DNA of 36,891 nt, taken from assembly GCA_028278625.1 (NCBI GenBank), contig JANQDY010000082.1:1-36891 (forward strand), written 5' to 3'. The notes beneath the pieces are model-generated. The model was given only the letters and a program-made list of their open reading frames with translations. It searched no databases and had not been told where the DNA came from. A program made the translations under genes and the position numbers. Positions 26,123 through 34,470 of this stretch are shown piece after piece. How positions within the stretch are numbered: the stretch's first letter is position 1; every line of letters begins with the position of its first letter. The DNA is from Thermodesulfobacteriota bacterium. GTDB lineage: Bacteria; Desulfobacterota; DSM-4660; Desulfatiglandales; Desulfatiglandaceae.

Positions 26123-27949
26123 CTAGAGCTTACGTATATAGTGCCGGGCCATTCCGTTTGAAGGATCCAGTCCCAGAGCCTGGGTTAGGGCAACTTTCGC
26201 CTTTTGCGAATCTCCTTTGTGAAAATGGGTAGCGCCCAAAAGAGCATACAGATTGGCGCTTTGGGGCCATATGGATATTCCGCTGTTCAGGATTGCGACA
26301 GCCTTGTCGTAATCCTTCAGGTTGAAATGGGCAGCCGCCAAGTTGAAATGCCCCAGACGGCTTTCGGGATCAAGCTTAAGGACCTTTTCAAACGCCTGAA
26401 CTGCCTGGGGCAACTCCCTCATGTGGAGATGGATGACCCCCAGATTGAGGTAGGGTGAAGGATAATCAGGGTTTCTCTCGATGGCCTCAATAAGGTACTT
26501 CCTGGCCTTTTCATACTCCCTCAAATTGTCTATGTAGATGACCGCAAGATTGTCATAAGCCCCCAGGAATGTGGGGTCGAGGGCAATGGTCTTTTCAAAC
26601 TCAATCCGGGCCTTTTCATATTCCCTCTTGTCCAGGTAGGCCTTCCCCAGGTTGCCATGTACCCTGGCCCGGTTCGGACTTTTTGCCGCATTGTCCTCCC
26701 ATAGGCTGACCGGATTTTTCCAGACAACGTTTCTCTCATGGGTCCAATAGGCCAACACCACCATGAAAACAGCGGTCGCGGCCATGGCAGCCCTTTTCAG
26801 TCGTTGATGTTTGATGGACAAGATCCAGCCGGCAAATAGCATGACCGGTCCCATGGAAGGCAAATAAAGCCGGTGCTCGTAGACCAGGTCAAGGGGAAGG
26901 AAGGACGATTCTATGGCCAGGTTCAAAAAAAACCAGAGGATGGCAAAGGACAAAAGTGGATTCCGCCGGGCCCTGGCCACGGCGAAAGCCACAAGGACGG
27001 CCAAAAGGATTAAAGATATGAAAGTCGAGGGTGGGGAAAACAGCCCCGTTGAAAGAGGAAAATCGTAGTCCACGTTCAACCGGACCGGATTCGGCCAGAT
27101 GAGCAGGGTGATGTAAAGGACAATCACCCTGAATTGGGTAATGCACCGTTCATATGGGTGCCAGCCTCTGTTACGGGAATCCTCCATGATTTTGGTCGCC
27201 ATTTCGGGCCCCATATAGACAAATGCCAGCAGAATGAGCAATCCCACTATTGCAGCGGCCCACCAAAGGAGCCTTTTCCTGTTTCCCTTATGGGATTTGT
27301 CGGTGAAAAAAAGGAATTCATAGAGGAGGATCACAAAGGGAAACACGGCGCTGTTTTCTTTTGACCCGAAGGCCATCACAGCACCCGAAGCGCACAGGCC
27401 CAATGGCCACGCACGACTCCAGCCGGACCTTTGCCTGCCCAGAATGTAGAAGAAAAGGGAGAGGAGGGAGAAGAGGGCCGAAAGGCTGGCAAATCGTTGG
27501 ACAGTGTAGGTGACGGCCATAATCTGTACGGGGTGCACCAGCCAGACCATTGTCCCCAACAGGGCTGTGGCAAAGGCACGGTCCTCCCATTTCCTTTGGA
27601 GGGAAGGGAGTGTGAGGGTCTTCAGGGTCACGAGAAATAGCAAAAAGCCGTTCAGGGAATGGATGAACACATTAACAAGATGGTATCCGAAGGGGTCCAG
27701 TCCTCCCAAATAAAAGTTGAGGGCGAATGTAGCCAAGCCCACTCTTCGCCATGACTCCGGTTCGATGATAATATCAAAGATCTGGCCCAGACGGGTGACG
27801 TGTACCTTAGGGTTGTCTCTAAAGACCACATCGTCATAGACGAATTCCGCGGTCAATATGTTGGAATAGAGAAGAAGAGATGTCCCGAATATCAGCAGAT
27901 ATACCGGCAAGTATAACCATTCATAATTTGATCTGGAAAGCTTTTTCAT
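26123..27949 (-). CDS. Polytopic GT-C-like membrane protein with C-terminal TPRs (TMTC-like)
   Basis: The 608-residue protein has roughly ten transmembrane helices over residues 10-410 and five TPRs over about 425-600 (ARVHGNLGKAYLDKREYEKARIEFEKTIALDP and following). The first loop carries FVYDDVVFRDNPKVH, the acidic DD motif typical of GT-C enzymes such as TMTC and related O-mannosyltransferases, and YEHRLYLPSMGPVML corresponds to the TMTC 'E.R.LY.PS.G' segment. It is therefore probably a lipid-linked-sugar glycosyltransferase acting on exported proteins (family knowledge; donor and acceptor unknown). It sits 118 bp after the stop of SBBP paralogue 3 on the same strand, so modification of the neighbouring secreted SBBP proteins is an attractive idea. 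No clear ribosome binding site precedes the ATG. Confidence 0.8.
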   Translation of the reverse strand: MKKLSRSNYEWLYLPVYLLIFGTSLLLYSNILTAEFVYDDVVFRDNPKVHVTRLGQIFDIIIEPESWRRVGLATFALNFYLGGLDPFGYHLVNVFIHSLNGFLLFLVTLKTLTLPSLQRKWEDRAFATALLGTMVWLVHPVQIMAVTYTVQRFASLSALFSLLSLFFYILGRQRSGWSRAWPLGLCASGAVMAFGSKENSAVFPFVILLYEFLFFTDKSHKGNRKRLLWWAAAIVGLLILLAFVYMGPEMATKIMEDSRNRGWHPYERCITQFRVIVLYITLLIWPNPVRLNVDYDFPLSTGLFSPPSTFISLILLAVLVAFAVARARRNPLLSFAILWFFLNLAIESSFLPLDLVYEHRLYLPSMGPVMLFAGWILSIKHQRLKRAAMAATAVFMVVLAYWTHERNVVWKNPVSLWEDNAAKSPNRARVHGNLGKAYLDKREYEKARIEFEKTIALDPTFLGAYDNLAVIYIDNLREYEKARKYLIEAIERNPDYPSPYLNLGVIHLHMRELPQAVQAFEKVLKLDPESRLGHFNLAAAHFNLKDYDKAVAILNSGISIWPQSANLYALLGATHFHKGDSQKAKVALTQALGLDPSNGMARHYIRKL

Positions 27950-28067
27950 CTGCGTTAATCGACGATGTGCTACTTCATTGAATCCCCGGATGGTCTTTGA
28001 GGAGCCGGTGTTGCCAAACCATTTCAGCTTTCGCCTTTCTTCTCGTGCTTTTCATTCCCATTCATGA

Positions 28068-30806
28068 TCAGGGCTGCACGACCAGTTCCTGCAGTTTCAA
28101 AGAACCCTTGGTGACCTTTGGTGCCTCAATGAACGTTGTCCTCGGGCTCTGAGATGAAAATGCTGAGTCCCATCCTCCTTGAATGGTCAAGGATTTGGAT
28201 GCCTCTAGCGCGAGAGTCTCTGTGTAGGTTCCGCTGGCCACCCGAATGAAGGAACCGGATGTAGCTGCATCCAAGGCCGCCTGAATGGAGGCGTGGCAGG
28301 GGCTATTCCCTGCACACGTCTCATCACTTTTATTGACGTATAAGATAGAGGAAAGAAGGGCGGTGGTGAAAGAGATCGCGCCTCCATAGGAGACGGCGGC
28401 ACTGTTTTTGGCGTAAGCTCTCACATAGTAGAGGGTATTGGGCAAAAGGTTTCTCATATTGGTGGTGAAAGCACCGGTTGCGATTGCTGCACCCTCTTCT
28501 GTTTTACTGTCTGCTATCGTCGGTGTGCCTGTGATGCTCCAACAAACCCCGTGCTGGGTAGGATTGGGAGAACCGAGATCCATGATATATCCATTTCCGG
28601 TTGCCGTTTTCGTCCCGATGTCAGCGACTCCTTGAGTTGTAACAAATAGTGAGTTGAGTTTTGTAACAAAAGCATCGTAACCACCAGCGAGTGAGCCCTG
28701 AAAGGGGGCTTGGGTGGGAAAATCGCTGGAAGCGGTTTCTCCCGTGACATAGGCGTTTCCGGAGCCGTCCACGGCTATACCATTTCCCTCATCGCTACCA
28801 TCTCCCCCAAGATAGGTGGAGTAGGAAAGAACGCTGCCCGAGGAGGTCAATTTGGTTACGAATGCATCAGAGTGGATACCAGCGAACGCTCCTTGGTAGG
28901 GGTTTTGAGTAGGGAAGTCGCTGGAACCGGTTTTCCCCGTGATATATGCGTTTCCTGATGCGTCTACGGCTACGCCATTTCCCTCATCGCTACCGTCTCC
29001 CCCAAGATAGGTGGAGTAGGAAAGAACGCTGCCCGAGGAGGTCAATTTGGTTACGAATGCATCAGAAAAAAGACCGGCGGCGTCTCCCTGATAGGGATTT
29101 TGGGTAGGAAAGTCGGCGGAGTAGGTAACTCCCGTGACATAGGCGTTTCCGGAGCCGTCTACGGCTATGCCATTTCCAGTATCAAGACCGTTTCCTCCAA
29201 GATAAGTCGAATACGTAAGGGCACTTCCAGAGGAGTTAAACTTGGCTGCGAAGGCATCACCCTCACCGTTGTGCTCTCCCTGAAAAGGGCTTTGGGTGGG
29301 AAAGTCACTGGAACCGGTAACTCCCGTGACATAGGCGTTTCCGGAGCCGTCCACGGCTATGCCATTTCCAGTATCAAGACTGTTTCCTCCAAGATAAGTC
29401 GAATAGGTAAGGGCGCTTCCCGAGGACGCAAGTTTAGTTATAAAGACATCACGGCCATCGGCGTGGATTCCCTGATACGGATTCTGCGTAGGAAAATCGC
29501 TGGAAGCGGTTTCTCCTGTGACATAAGCGTTTCCGGAGCCGTCCACGGCTATACCATTTCCAATATCGTCATCACTTCCTCCTAGGTAGGTGGAGTAGGA
29601 AAGAACGCTGCCTGAGGACGCGAGTTTGGTTATGAAGATATCACGGCCATCGGCTAGGTTCCCCTGATAGGGATTCTGCGTAGGAAAATCACTGGAAGCG
29701 GTTTCTCCCGTCACATAAGCGTTTCCGGAGCCGTCTACGGCTATGCCATTTCCAATATCGTCTGCACTTCCTCCTAGGTAGGTGGAGTAGGAAAGAACGC
29801 TGCCTGAGGACGCGAGTTTGGTTATAAAGGCATCATCGGCACCGGCCACCATTCCTTGATAAGGGTTTTCCGTGGGAAAACCTATGGATTTGGTAGACCC
29901 TGTGATGTATGCATTTCCCGAGACGTCCACCACTATTCCATACCCCCGATCCCACCAATCACTGCCCCCCAGATAAGTTGAGTAGGAAAGGGTGAGATCA
30001 ATAATGAGGGGATAGGAAGGATCATAAGAGGTGATCTTGAAACCGTATGAAAACGTCCCGGTTTGGGTGTGGTAGGCAGGACTCCTGATCACAAAGTCCC
30101 CATCCACCACTCTTTTCCCCGCTATCTCTTGGTAGATGTAAGGCCTCGTCTCCTTGAGTTGCCCAAAAGCGGTTTCAATTAGAAGCTCCCCTTCCCCGTT
30201 TGTCGCAAGCCCATCTATGCCATTATAGGTTAACAGAATATCGTTGGGGTTCCCCCCGGTGTTTACAACAAATTCGTACTTTATGCCTTGGCCGTTTCCA
30301 TACACTTTAAGATCTATCGCTCCATAGATCCCCCTGTATATGATCCCTTCGAAGGTTGGTATGCCTGTTCTCCATTTGCCCCTGTCTTTGCCTACAAAAT
30401 AGTTGACCGTTCCGGCTTGAAGTTCCAAGCCTTCAACCAAGACCCCTTTTTGGGCATTTAGAAGCTGCAGGTTGAACACCAATCGATCTCTTTTTGCCCC
30501 TCTGGTTTGATGGCCTTTTTCTGCTCCGGCTGGCCGGTTTGCGGCATCCTCTTGTCCCCGAATAAGGTCGAATACGATCCCCTCATTCGTGAAATAAAGA
30601 GTTTGAGCCGGTGTCTTGGCATAGAATCTGACCTTGGAATCAAGCTGCCCCTTGTTTTCGATAAAATAGAGCGGCAGTCTGCCGTATTCTTTCAGGATAC
30701 TCTCTGTATCTGCTTTTTCAGGAGCTGCAATTCCTAAAGCAGAGACGAACAATATATAAATCAAGAAACCTGCTGTCAGGACACCAGATCCACGTTTTGT
30801 TTTCAT
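28068..30806 (-). CDS. SBBP seven-repeat propeller secreted protein with Fn3-like insert, paralogue 3
   Basis: The protein has 912 residues; AAGGA precedes ATG 30806. Architecture follows the two paralogues: signal peptide, LPLYFIENKGQLDSKVRFYAKT N-terminal domain and seven SBBP repeats (YSTYLGGSADDIGNGIAVDGSGNAYVTGETASSDFPTQNPYQG). It differs by an extra domain of about 95 residues after the propeller (GVADIGTKTATGNGYIMDLGSPNPTQHGVCWS...LPNTLYYVRAYAKNSAAVSYG), which resembles Fn3-like modules of surface proteins. The shared C-terminal module follows (CAGNSPCHASIQAALDAATSG...LQGGWDSAF), ending in LKLQELVVQP. Repeats are highly similar to one another at the DNA level. The protein is exported; binding or adhesion is the likely role. 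Confidence 0.85.
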   Translation of the reverse strand: MKTKRGSGVLTAGFLIYILFVSALGIAAPEKADTESILKEYGRLPLYFIENKGQLDSKVRFYAKTPAQTLYFTNEGIVFDLIRGQEDAANRPAGAEKGHQTRGAKRDRLVFNLQLLNAQKGVLVEGLELQAGTVNYFVGKDRGKWRTGIPTFEGIIYRGIYGAIDLKVYGNGQGIKYEFVVNTGGNPNDILLTYNGIDGLATNGEGELLIETAFGQLKETRPYIYQEIAGKRVVDGDFVIRSPAYHTQTGTFSYGFKITSYDPSYPLIIDLTLSYSTYLGGSDWWDRGYGIVVDVSGNAYITGSTKSIGFPTENPYQGMVAGADDAFITKLASSGSVLSYSTYLGGSADDIGNGIAVDGSGNAYVTGETASSDFPTQNPYQGNLADGRDIFITKLASSGSVLSYSTYLGGSDDDIGNGIAVDGSGNAYVTGETASSDFPTQNPYQGIHADGRDVFITKLASSGSALTYSTYLGGNSLDTGNGIAVDGSGNAYVTGVTGSSDFPTQSPFQGEHNGEGDAFAAKFNSSGSALTYSTYLGGNGLDTGNGIAVDGSGNAYVTGVTYSADFPTQNPYQGDAAGLFSDAFVTKLTSSGSVLSYSTYLGGDGSDEGNGVAVDASGNAYITGKTGSSDFPTQNPYQGAFAGIHSDAFVTKLTSSGSVLSYSTYLGGDGSDEGNGIAVDGSGNAYVTGETASSDFPTQAPFQGSLAGGYDAFVTKLNSLFVTTQGVADIGTKTATGNGYIMDLGSPNPTQHGVCWSITGTPTIADSKTEEGAAIATGAFTTNMRNLLPNTLYYVRAYAKNSAAVSYGGAISFTTALLSSILYVNKSDETCAGNSPCHASIQAALDAATSGSFIRVASGTYTETLALEASKSLTIQGGWDSAFSSQSPRTTFIEAPKVTKGSLKLQELVVQP
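28650..29990 (-). repeat. Seven tandem coding repeats (SBBP), very similar, period about 192 bp
   Basis: Anchors near 28817, 29008, 29206, 29395, 29587, 29779 and 29974 are spaced 189-198 bp. Copies at 28817/29008, 29206/29395 and 29587/29779 are near-identical pairs, a pattern suggesting stepwise duplication of two-blade units or recent gene conversion. Confidence 0.8.
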
Positions 30807-31098
30807 GATGTATCCTTGTTGTAGAGACGCTTGTCAAAATGGGGGACTATGTGACCAGGGGCGTCATATGAAGTCAAGGTGATATCCCGATTTTCCATTT
30901 CAGCAAAACCCTTGCTCCTGCCACAAAAACGATTCGTCCAAAACTGCTATCCATAAGCTGGATGACTGATCGGTTGCTCCACTGAATACATAGGGGTGGG
31001 CAGGTTTCCTGATATTATGTGATGTGGTGAATAACCCGCCAGCATCATTATTCAATCAAAAATCGTCCCCTATTGACTAGTCAGTTTTTACAATAAAA
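30807..31098 (-). ncRNA. Candidate structured 5' leader of SBBP paralogue 3
   Basis: This untranslated stretch of about 285 nt is homologous to the leader of paralogue 2, with the conserved blocks in the same order and spacing. The TGAATA...TATTCA inverted repeat is kept while its loop differs in length and sequence (15 versus 11 nt), which suggests that pairing rather than loop sequence is selected. It occupies the divergent region before the second AsmA gene. Confidence 0.4.
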
Positions 31099-31127
31099 TG
31101 TATACTTGAGAGAAGGCATTATGTCAA
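31099..31127 (-). promoter_or_regulatory. Sigma-70 promoter of SBBP paralogue 3
   Basis: On the minus strand TTGACA (complement of 31122-31127) and TATACA (complement of 31099-31104) are 17 nt apart. Position relative to the leader blocks is the same as for paralogue 2. Predicted transcript start is near 31092. The promoter lies only about 60 bp from the divergent AsmA start, so the two transcription units may affect each other. Confidence 0.65.
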
Positions 31128-31182
31128 CGCTTAGTGAGGGGTCAAGGGCACCCTTGTCCAAGGGACGCCTTATAAATAAAAA

Positions 31183-34100
31183 ATGAAAGCCAAAAAGACC
31201 ATATTCATCCTATCGGCCCTCTTCACCCTCCTGTTGATGCTCTTGATTGGTGCCGCCTTCCATATCTACGCCCACCCTCCCCTTCTAAGGGATATCATCC
31301 AAAAATCCATATCCGGTGCCACCGGCGCTGCCATCTCCATTGGCCATCTGAGTTACTCGATCAATCCCATAGAGATACGGGCCAAAAAGATCGTTGTTCG
31401 CTCCTCCCATGGAAACCGGAACCTTAAGGCGGAAATAGAAGAGGCTTTTGCTCTTTGCCTTCTGGAAGGGGATTTCGCCCGGAAGACCCTGGTCGTCAGC
31501 GCTTTCAAGGTCAAAGGTGTCAAATGCCGGATACTGGAGGGGAAACCGGGTGTTTCAGCCGATTCAGAAAATGGTTCACCCTCCTTTCTAAATTCCATTT
31601 TAAAATCCATGTCCAGGCTTTTCGTCTCCATTTTTCTTTTCAGGGATATTCGGCTGGAAACCGCCGATATCAAGGCAGGTTCTGTAACGGCATCTTTAGG
31701 GGGGCACCATATTAGGGTTTCAGACGTTAACGGGCATCTCAATAGGGATCATCAACTGGACATGGCATGTAATATCGCGGTTGCATCCCCTTTACATGAA
31801 CTTACGGCTTCGGTTTCCGGTTTTCGGGTTGTCACCGGCAGCCCGCTATCCCTTAAAAAGCCGTCCCTGGATCTTGAGGTGACTTTCAAAAATGGAGAAT
31901 TGAGCGGCAAGGGGACAAGCGTGAAAAGCATTCAAGCTGAAACCTCTATCCATTATGACCACGGCGGCCAAAAGCTCCTTTTTCACGATCTAAATCTCAT
32001 ACTTGGGGAAATTAAGCTGGCTGATTTTGCGGCAAAGGATGGAAAACCCCTTAACGTCACGATTCAGGCCGGCGGAGATATTGATTTGAAATCCAAAAAG
32101 GCCAGTTTCGATCAACTGTCCCTTGACGCCAAAAACATCTTCTATCTGCAGGGGAGTTTGGATGCGGAGTTTGGAAATGAACCTTACTTCAATGTGAATA
32201 TCCAAAACGGACGGATGTTTCCCGGTGAATTGACGAAACTCCTTTCCCAAAAAGTTCAAATGGGCCTCAGAGGGATAGGGGTTTCCGGGCCCGTTCATGT
32301 GGCCGGCATGTTTGGCGGAAGAAAAAAGAAGGACCAATGGCTTTTTGATTCAGACGTAACGGCCGAGGCCAAACAGATGCCCGTGTCTTACGATAGCGAT
32401 GGCATGAAAATAAACGGGTTGGTCACCTCCCGCATCTCTTTTAAGGGGCCCCTCTCCCGTTTGAATCTCCGAGGAAAACTCAAAGGGGATGAATTGCAGG
32501 TCGAAAACAAGAACCTTCTGGTCAAATCCGCTCAAGGGGCTTTTGACTTTTCCGGGAGTTATCCTGATTTGGACATCAAGGGTCTTTCCTTTTTCACGCC
32601 CCACATGAACATTACCCATGAACAGAAATCATTATCCGTTTCAAACATTCGGATCACCGCAAAAAAAGGGCACCTCAACCTGGCTGAGCGTTCAATAAAA
32701 CTTCCTGAAATAGGAATCAGTTCCTCTCTTCTGAACAATCTGGGAGCCTCATTTAGAATGTCTCAAAAGGGGCTCGTGCTAAAGGCCAACGGGAAATCCA
32801 CTGGATTGATTGCCGCGGCATCACGGCTTGAGCTGCTGCCCAAGGACTGGACTTTCAAAGGGACGGATACCGTGGATGTGACCGCTTCCGCTAAAAAGAA
32901 CGGCACAATTGCCTTTTCAGGAGAATTGGGTTTAGAGAACCTTTCATTTCAAAGCCCTGAAGAGACGGCTTTGGGCGAGAGCATTTCCATGGGGGTCCGT
33001 ATTTCAGGGATTGTGGGACCCGCATCCTCCCAAATGAGCGCCTCCGCCGAAATGTGGGCAGATGTGGGAGAGGTGCTCATGGACCGCTTCTATTTTGACC
33101 TCGCGGAAGACCCCATAAAAACCGAGTTGCGCGGTCGCTACCAAATGGCCAAAAGAGGCATTTATCTGGATCAGCTTTCCCTGAAAATGGGTCAAATGGC
33201 AAAAGCCCTATTGACGGGCACGCTTCTACGGACCGAAAATGGGTACCAGGGCGATTTTTCCCTCTCTTTTCCGGAAACGCCCCTTAATCCGTTATTCGAA
33301 AAACTGATCCTGGAACCGTTTCAAATGGAGAATCCCGCCCTCTCAAAGGTCAGAGCAGACGGCGTGGTCTCTATGGAGATGGCGGTAAGGGGAACAAGGT
33401 CAAAATGGGGTGTCACGGGGTCCTGTAACTGGAAAAAGGGAACGCTTGCTTTTGAGGACTCCCATGTGGTCTTCAATGGCGTTCAGTTGTCGCTACCCAT
33501 CTGGCTCACCCGGGGCATTGATGAAAAGGCTCCCGGCAATTTGGCGGGGCGTCTGTCGGTCGACGCCATGCAATTCCCTTCACTGCCTCAACAGGCCCTT
33601 AACATCCCGCTCAAAGCCGGTCCCAATCGACTCTCGCTACCGGCTGCCACCTCCCTGACGGTTCCCGGCGGCACCCTGCACCTGGGCCCCACCCGCGTCA
33701 TGGGACTGATGACATCCTCTCCCACGGTTCACACATCGCTCAGTTTCGACAATCTTCATCTTGGACCGCTTCTCTCCAAAATATGGCCGCAGCCCATAAA
33801 GGGGACTGCCCAAGGGAGTCTTAACCCGGTTCGGATTATAGGCGGATCCCTCACAAGCAAGGGGGAAATAACAGCAGACGTCTTTGACGGGACCGTCACC
33901 CTGTCCAATGTGAATGCAAGGGGGCTCTTTTCGGCCCTGCCGGTCTATGGGCTGGATGCCCGCTGGCATCATCTGAACCTGGCCCGGATGACCGAGGGGA
34001 CTCCTTTTGGCAAGATAGAAGGGATTCTGAACGGTTATGCCACCGATCTTGAGGTCTCTAACGGCCAGATCCAGAGATTCGATCTTCTTTTAGATACCGT

Positions 34101-34443
34101 CAAAACGGACGGTGTCCCTCAGAGAATCAGCGTAAAGGCAGTGGATAACATCGCACGCTTAGGTGGCGGGCAAAGCCCTTTTGCAGGCATGGCAGGCATA
34201 CTGGTCTCCCTGTTCAAGGAGTTTCCATACAAAAAAATCGGCGTTCATGCCTCCCTTGAAAACGACCTGTTCAGGATTAACGGCACCATCCATGAAAACG
34301 GCAAGGAATACCTGGTCAAAAGAGGTTTTTTTTCAGGGGTGGATGTGATAAACCAAAATAAGGGCAATAGTGTCGGATTTAAAGACATGCTAAAAAGAAT
34401 CAAGCGGATTGCCGATAGCAAGGGTGGCCCCATTGTTCGATGA
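31183..34443 (+). CDS. Second AsmA-like protein (YdbH/DUF748-type), single N-terminal anchor
   Basis: The protein has 1086 residues from ATG 31183; no good Shine-Dalgarno sequence is seen in its A-rich leader. One transmembrane helix (IFILSALFTLLLMLLIGAAFHIYA) precedes an AsmA-type start (LLRDIIQKSISGATGAAISIGHLSYSINPIEIRAKKIVV). Long beta-strand repeats follow, with the usual 'G.....V.G..S' segments (SRLNLRGKLKGDELQVENKNLLVKSAQGAFDFSG). The C-terminal part (RISVKAVDNIARLGGGQSPFAGMAGILVSLF...YKKIGVHASLENDLFRINGTIHENGKEYLVKRG) ends in a basic helix. It should be inner-membrane-anchored and periplasmic. It is followed 27 bp later by a DUF1318 lipoprotein gene, as in the first AsmA operon, pointing to a YdbH-YnbE-YdbL-like lipid-transport module. 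Little sequence similarity to the first AsmA is visible beyond the fold. Confidence 0.8.
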   Translation: MKAKKTIFILSALFTLLLMLLIGAAFHIYAHPPLLRDIIQKSISGATGAAISIGHLSYSINPIEIRAKKIVVRSSHGNRNLKAEIEEAFALCLLEGDFARKTLVVSAFKVKGVKCRILEGKPGVSADSENGSPSFLNSILKSMSRLFVSIFLFRDIRLETADIKAGSVTASLGGHHIRVSDVNGHLNRDHQLDMACNIAVASPLHELTASVSGFRVVTGSPLSLKKPSLDLEVTFKNGELSGKGTSVKSIQAETSIHYDHGGQKLLFHDLNLILGEIKLADFAAKDGKPLNVTIQAGGDIDLKSKKASFDQLSLDAKNIFYLQGSLDAEFGNEPYFNVNIQNGRMFPGELTKLLSQKVQMGLRGIGVSGPVHVAGMFGGRKKKDQWLFDSDVTAEAKQMPVSYDSDGMKINGLVTSRISFKGPLSRLNLRGKLKGDELQVENKNLLVKSAQGAFDFSGSYPDLDIKGLSFFTPHMNITHEQKSLSVSNIRITAKKGHLNLAERSIKLPEIGISSSLLNNLGASFRMSQKGLVLKANGKSTGLIAAASRLELLPKDWTFKGTDTVDVTASAKKNGTIAFSGELGLENLSFQSPEETALGESISMGVRISGIVGPASSQMSASAEMWADVGEVLMDRFYFDLAEDPIKTELRGRYQMAKRGIYLDQLSLKMGQMAKALLTGTLLRTENGYQGDFSLSFPETPLNPLFEKLILEPFQMENPALSKVRADGVVSMEMAVRGTRSKWGVTGSCNWKKGTLAFEDSHVVFNGVQLSLPIWLTRGIDEKAPGNLAGRLSVDAMQFPSLPQQALNIPLKAGPNRLSLPAATSLTVPGGTLHLGPTRVMGLMTSSPTVHTSLSFDNLHLGPLLSKIWPQPIKGTAQGSLNPVRIIGGSLTSKGEITADVFDGTVTLSNVNARGLFSALPVYGLDARWHHLNLARMTEGTPFGKIEGILNGYATDLEVSNGQIQRFDLLLDTVKTDGVPQRISVKAVDNIARLGGGQSPFAGMAGILVSLFKEFPYKKIGVHASLENDLFRINGTIHENGKEYLVKRGFFSGVDVINQNKGNSVGFKDMLKRIKRIADSKGGPIVR

Positions 34444-34470
34444 GATGTTAAAATGGAGGGTGTATTTGCC

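Noticed and set aside
28650..29990. Regularly spaced repeats considered as a CRISPR-like array
   Set aside because: The period is about 192 bp and lies in frame within a coding gene encoding SBBP propeller blades; no short direct repeat/spacer pattern or cas gene is present.
30807..31098. Known riboswitch class (c-di-GMP, cobalamin) for the SBBP leaders
   Set aside because: The expected core motifs of those classes were not found; only homology between the leaders supports an RNA element.
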